In this document: piece after piece, positions 61,919-64,000 of the stretch
Position numbering within the stretch: position 1 is the stretch's first letter
How the letters are laid out: every line of letters starts with the position of its first letter
Assembly (NCBI RefSeq): GCF_043641665.1
Contig: NC_092191.1
Location: forward strand, 14,229,501 to 14,293,500
Reading direction: 5' to 3'
Source: Enoplosus armatus
Taxonomy: Eukaryota > Chordata > Actinopteri > Centrarchiformes > Enoplosidae
DNA length: 64,000 bases
The notes under the pieces: generated by a model
The model's input: only the letters and a program-made list of their open reading frames with translations
Told to the model about the DNA's origin: nothing
Database searches by the model: none
Position numbers and translations under genes: made by a program

Positions 61919-64000
61919 GTAATACAATAGTTATGTTTCTTTACTTTATTTTGTTAACTAAACTTAATTTCATCATGCATGCTCTCTCTCTTGTACTGCA
62001 CCTTTTAAGTGGAAATGTTTTGCATTATTATTTTTTCCAACTCATTCTCTATTGCTACATATGAACTAGGAAGATAAATTTCCCATTTCTCTGAGTATTT
62101 ACTTTGAATATAGAGCATAATTGGGTTTTGTGGGTCTGTTTGTTTTATTGTCACATAGTGAGTTGGCAAGTGGATTACTCATGCAGTATATTCATAGAAC
62201 ATTAATTAAACAGCAGTTTAAAACTAAGGCCTAAATGTAGTTAATCATTTCCTCCAAGGCATGATAAATTAAATGTCATTCGATGAAAAACCCACCCCTT
62301 CAGCCAAATATGAAACACATACTTGGCAAAAGTTAAACTGATAGATGCTGCCCTTAGAGATAAAATGAAGCTTTGTGGTTTAATCAAGTGTAGCATCCAA
62401 TAAATTAAAAACTGAAATGATCTATATTCATAATGACTTGTACAACTTACCACCTTAGCATTTTTAATAAAATTAGAATGTATTGAAATAAGTGACAGCA
62501 ATATTAAAGCAAAAACCTTGCTTTCATTCTTTTGGCTTTGTTCGATCTAGAAAACATTTTATTTTCAGCGGGTGGGTTTAGATATAGCTGCTATTGAGAT
62601 TTTTTTATTCTTTGTTTTGATTTTTGGGAAATGTTTTAATTTTTTCATGTGTTGTTCCATTTAAATTGCTGTCATTGTTTAAAAACTCCTTTCATTACCA
62701 TTTTCATTTGCGACACATTATACACATATCCCGGTACTAACATATACTCATTAACACTTCTCCATTTTACACTTGCTGTAGGTATGTCGTTTCCCTGTCG
62801 AGTCGCATCGCTGTGCTTTTCTGTTTCTCATTCTCACACAATTTACTCTCCCTGTACTGCCTCATTTAACAAATTGATCCACCTTTCAGTCTATTTTATG
62901 ATCTGCAAAATTAAGGGCAGGGTTTAGATCCCTATTTGGCTGAATCTATGTGTCCTTGACATGCTGAGAAACTACTTTAAAGCATGTTGTGCTTAAAATT
63001 CTAATAAGATTTGATGACTTCCAATGACATAAATGTATTCAGAGCTGCAATCGAAAGTATTCCTCTTTGTATTAAATTATTTCTGCAATGCATAAAGCCT
63101 CAAAGAAAATGACTACTTCACCTGAGGGTTTAACATAATCAAACATCAATTATTTGATGACTACTCTGATGTAGGAATTTGATTGTCCAGTCACTTGTCA
63201 CCAAATAATTTATAATTTTTTCATTCAGGCTACCATGGCTTTGGAAATCACCCCACTGCCTCATCATAATATACAGCTTTATTTTAGCATTTCATGGCTT
63301 TCTGATATTTAACGCTTTTTGGACCATGAAGATTGAAAGGCTCAATGTTGTATCTTATTATTGTTCTTTTTAATTCAACTCAAAAGAGATCTTGAGACAA
63401 ATGTAACAGCTATGATCCTTATTCTTACTAATCCGCTACCAAATGCTATAGAAGATTATTTAATGGCAATATTCTGCATGCAGAATTAAACTATTCAAAG
63501 TCTACTTACCAAAACCTCAATATAGTTGCAAAGGCCTGGACAATGAGAATCCATTCTCATTGTGGCTTATATATCACCTGTTATGTTTCCTTCTGGGCAC
63601 TCACAATTTCAATTTTAATATATTTAAAACAGTCTGCTTTGAGCCACATTCGCACACATGAAAACGACTGTGATATGCTGAATAAAATCAGCTAACTTTC
63701 TAATTTTCCTCCACTCCTGGGAGTTAACAGGCTAAGATGGATTTGAAAAATATTTGAAACCATCGTCTAAAACACAGAATTTGCTCGACTGTTGTCAAGG
63801 AAACTAGATAGTTTGCTGCAGTGCAAGGGAATTCATATCTCAGACCTCTTTCTGAACTAACACCCATTCAATTCCATTTTATTTTCTCAGATGTTGTCTT
63901 TATTGCATGTCACCATGTCCTTATGAAATTTTGTTTGTTTATGGTGATGTTCTCAGTTTGTTTAAACACATTATTGGGTTTCATTGAAATGCATGAATTA
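61919..64000 (+). other. adgrb3: Start of the next adgrb3 intron
   Basis: It begins GTAATA and continues to the window edge without an acceptor followed by recognisable TSR coding sequence (no WSxW-type motif in any + frame that I could see). It is AT-rich, with no repeat family identified. Confidence 0.75.

Noticed and set aside
61919..62064. Hydrophobic read-through tail after the second coding exon
   Set aside because: The sequence resembles membrane segments only because AT-rich intron DNA encodes Leu/Ile/Phe. Homology to BAI3 stops exactly at the donor.
1..64000. Search for a bacterial-type system, CRISPR array, endogenous retrovirus or intact transposase
   Set aside because: No long frames with such domains, no regularly spaced direct repeats with unique spacers, no LTR pairs and no reverse-transcriptase motifs were seen. 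The window is vertebrate intronic and intergenic DNA.

Overview
The window is vertebrate nuclear DNA, almost certainly from a spiny-rayed teleost fish. It is AT-rich and gene-poor, with spliced coding exons, CpG depletion outside one promoter-like block, and many CA/CT/AT microsatellites. Old, short, non-autonomous dispersed repeats are scattered throughout, and I recognise several as families common in teleost genomes. Nothing looks bacterial or plasmid-like, and I see no operons, CRISPR arrays, tRNA or rRNA genes, and no intact transposase or reverse-transcriptase frame.

One gene is supported: the 5' end of adgrb3 (bai3, adhesion G-protein-coupled receptor B3), on the + strand. Its parts are a CpG-rich promoter and leader block (about 15.8-17.5 kb); a probable non-coding leader exon ending at a strong donor after 16466; a 1.6-kb first intron packed with microsatellites; a first coding exon at 18102-18870 (ATG at 18117) encoding the signal peptide and CUB domain; a 42.9-kb intron; and a second coding exon at 61808-61918 encoding the linker just before the thrombospondin type-1 repeats. 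The two coding exons join in phase 1 and rebuild a continuous protein stretch characteristic of BAI3. The rest of the receptor (TSRs, hormone-receptor and GAIN domains, seven helices, cytoplasmic tail) lies beyond 64000.

Layout: 1-15.8 kb is intergenic with SINE and DNA-transposon remnants and no recognised gene. From 15.8 to 18.9 kb are the promoter, leader and first coding exon. From 18.9 to 61.8 kb is the giant intron, holding a SINE, a hAT-like element with a perfect hairpin, two further MITEs with terminal inverted repeats, two oppositely oriented copies of one repeat family, several short tandem duplications, and a speculative alternative first exon at 35.68 kb. From 61.9 to 64 kb is the start of the next intron.

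The features most worth a second look are regulatory or structural. They are a leader with up to five upstream ORFs, one ending a single base before the main ATG; a symmetric 111-nt exon with a weak donor; a phase-compatible signal-peptide-like ORF inside the giant intron; and several inverted-repeat elements. I found no convincing undescribed multi-gene system. Repeat families were recognised from memory and from comparison within the window, not by database search.
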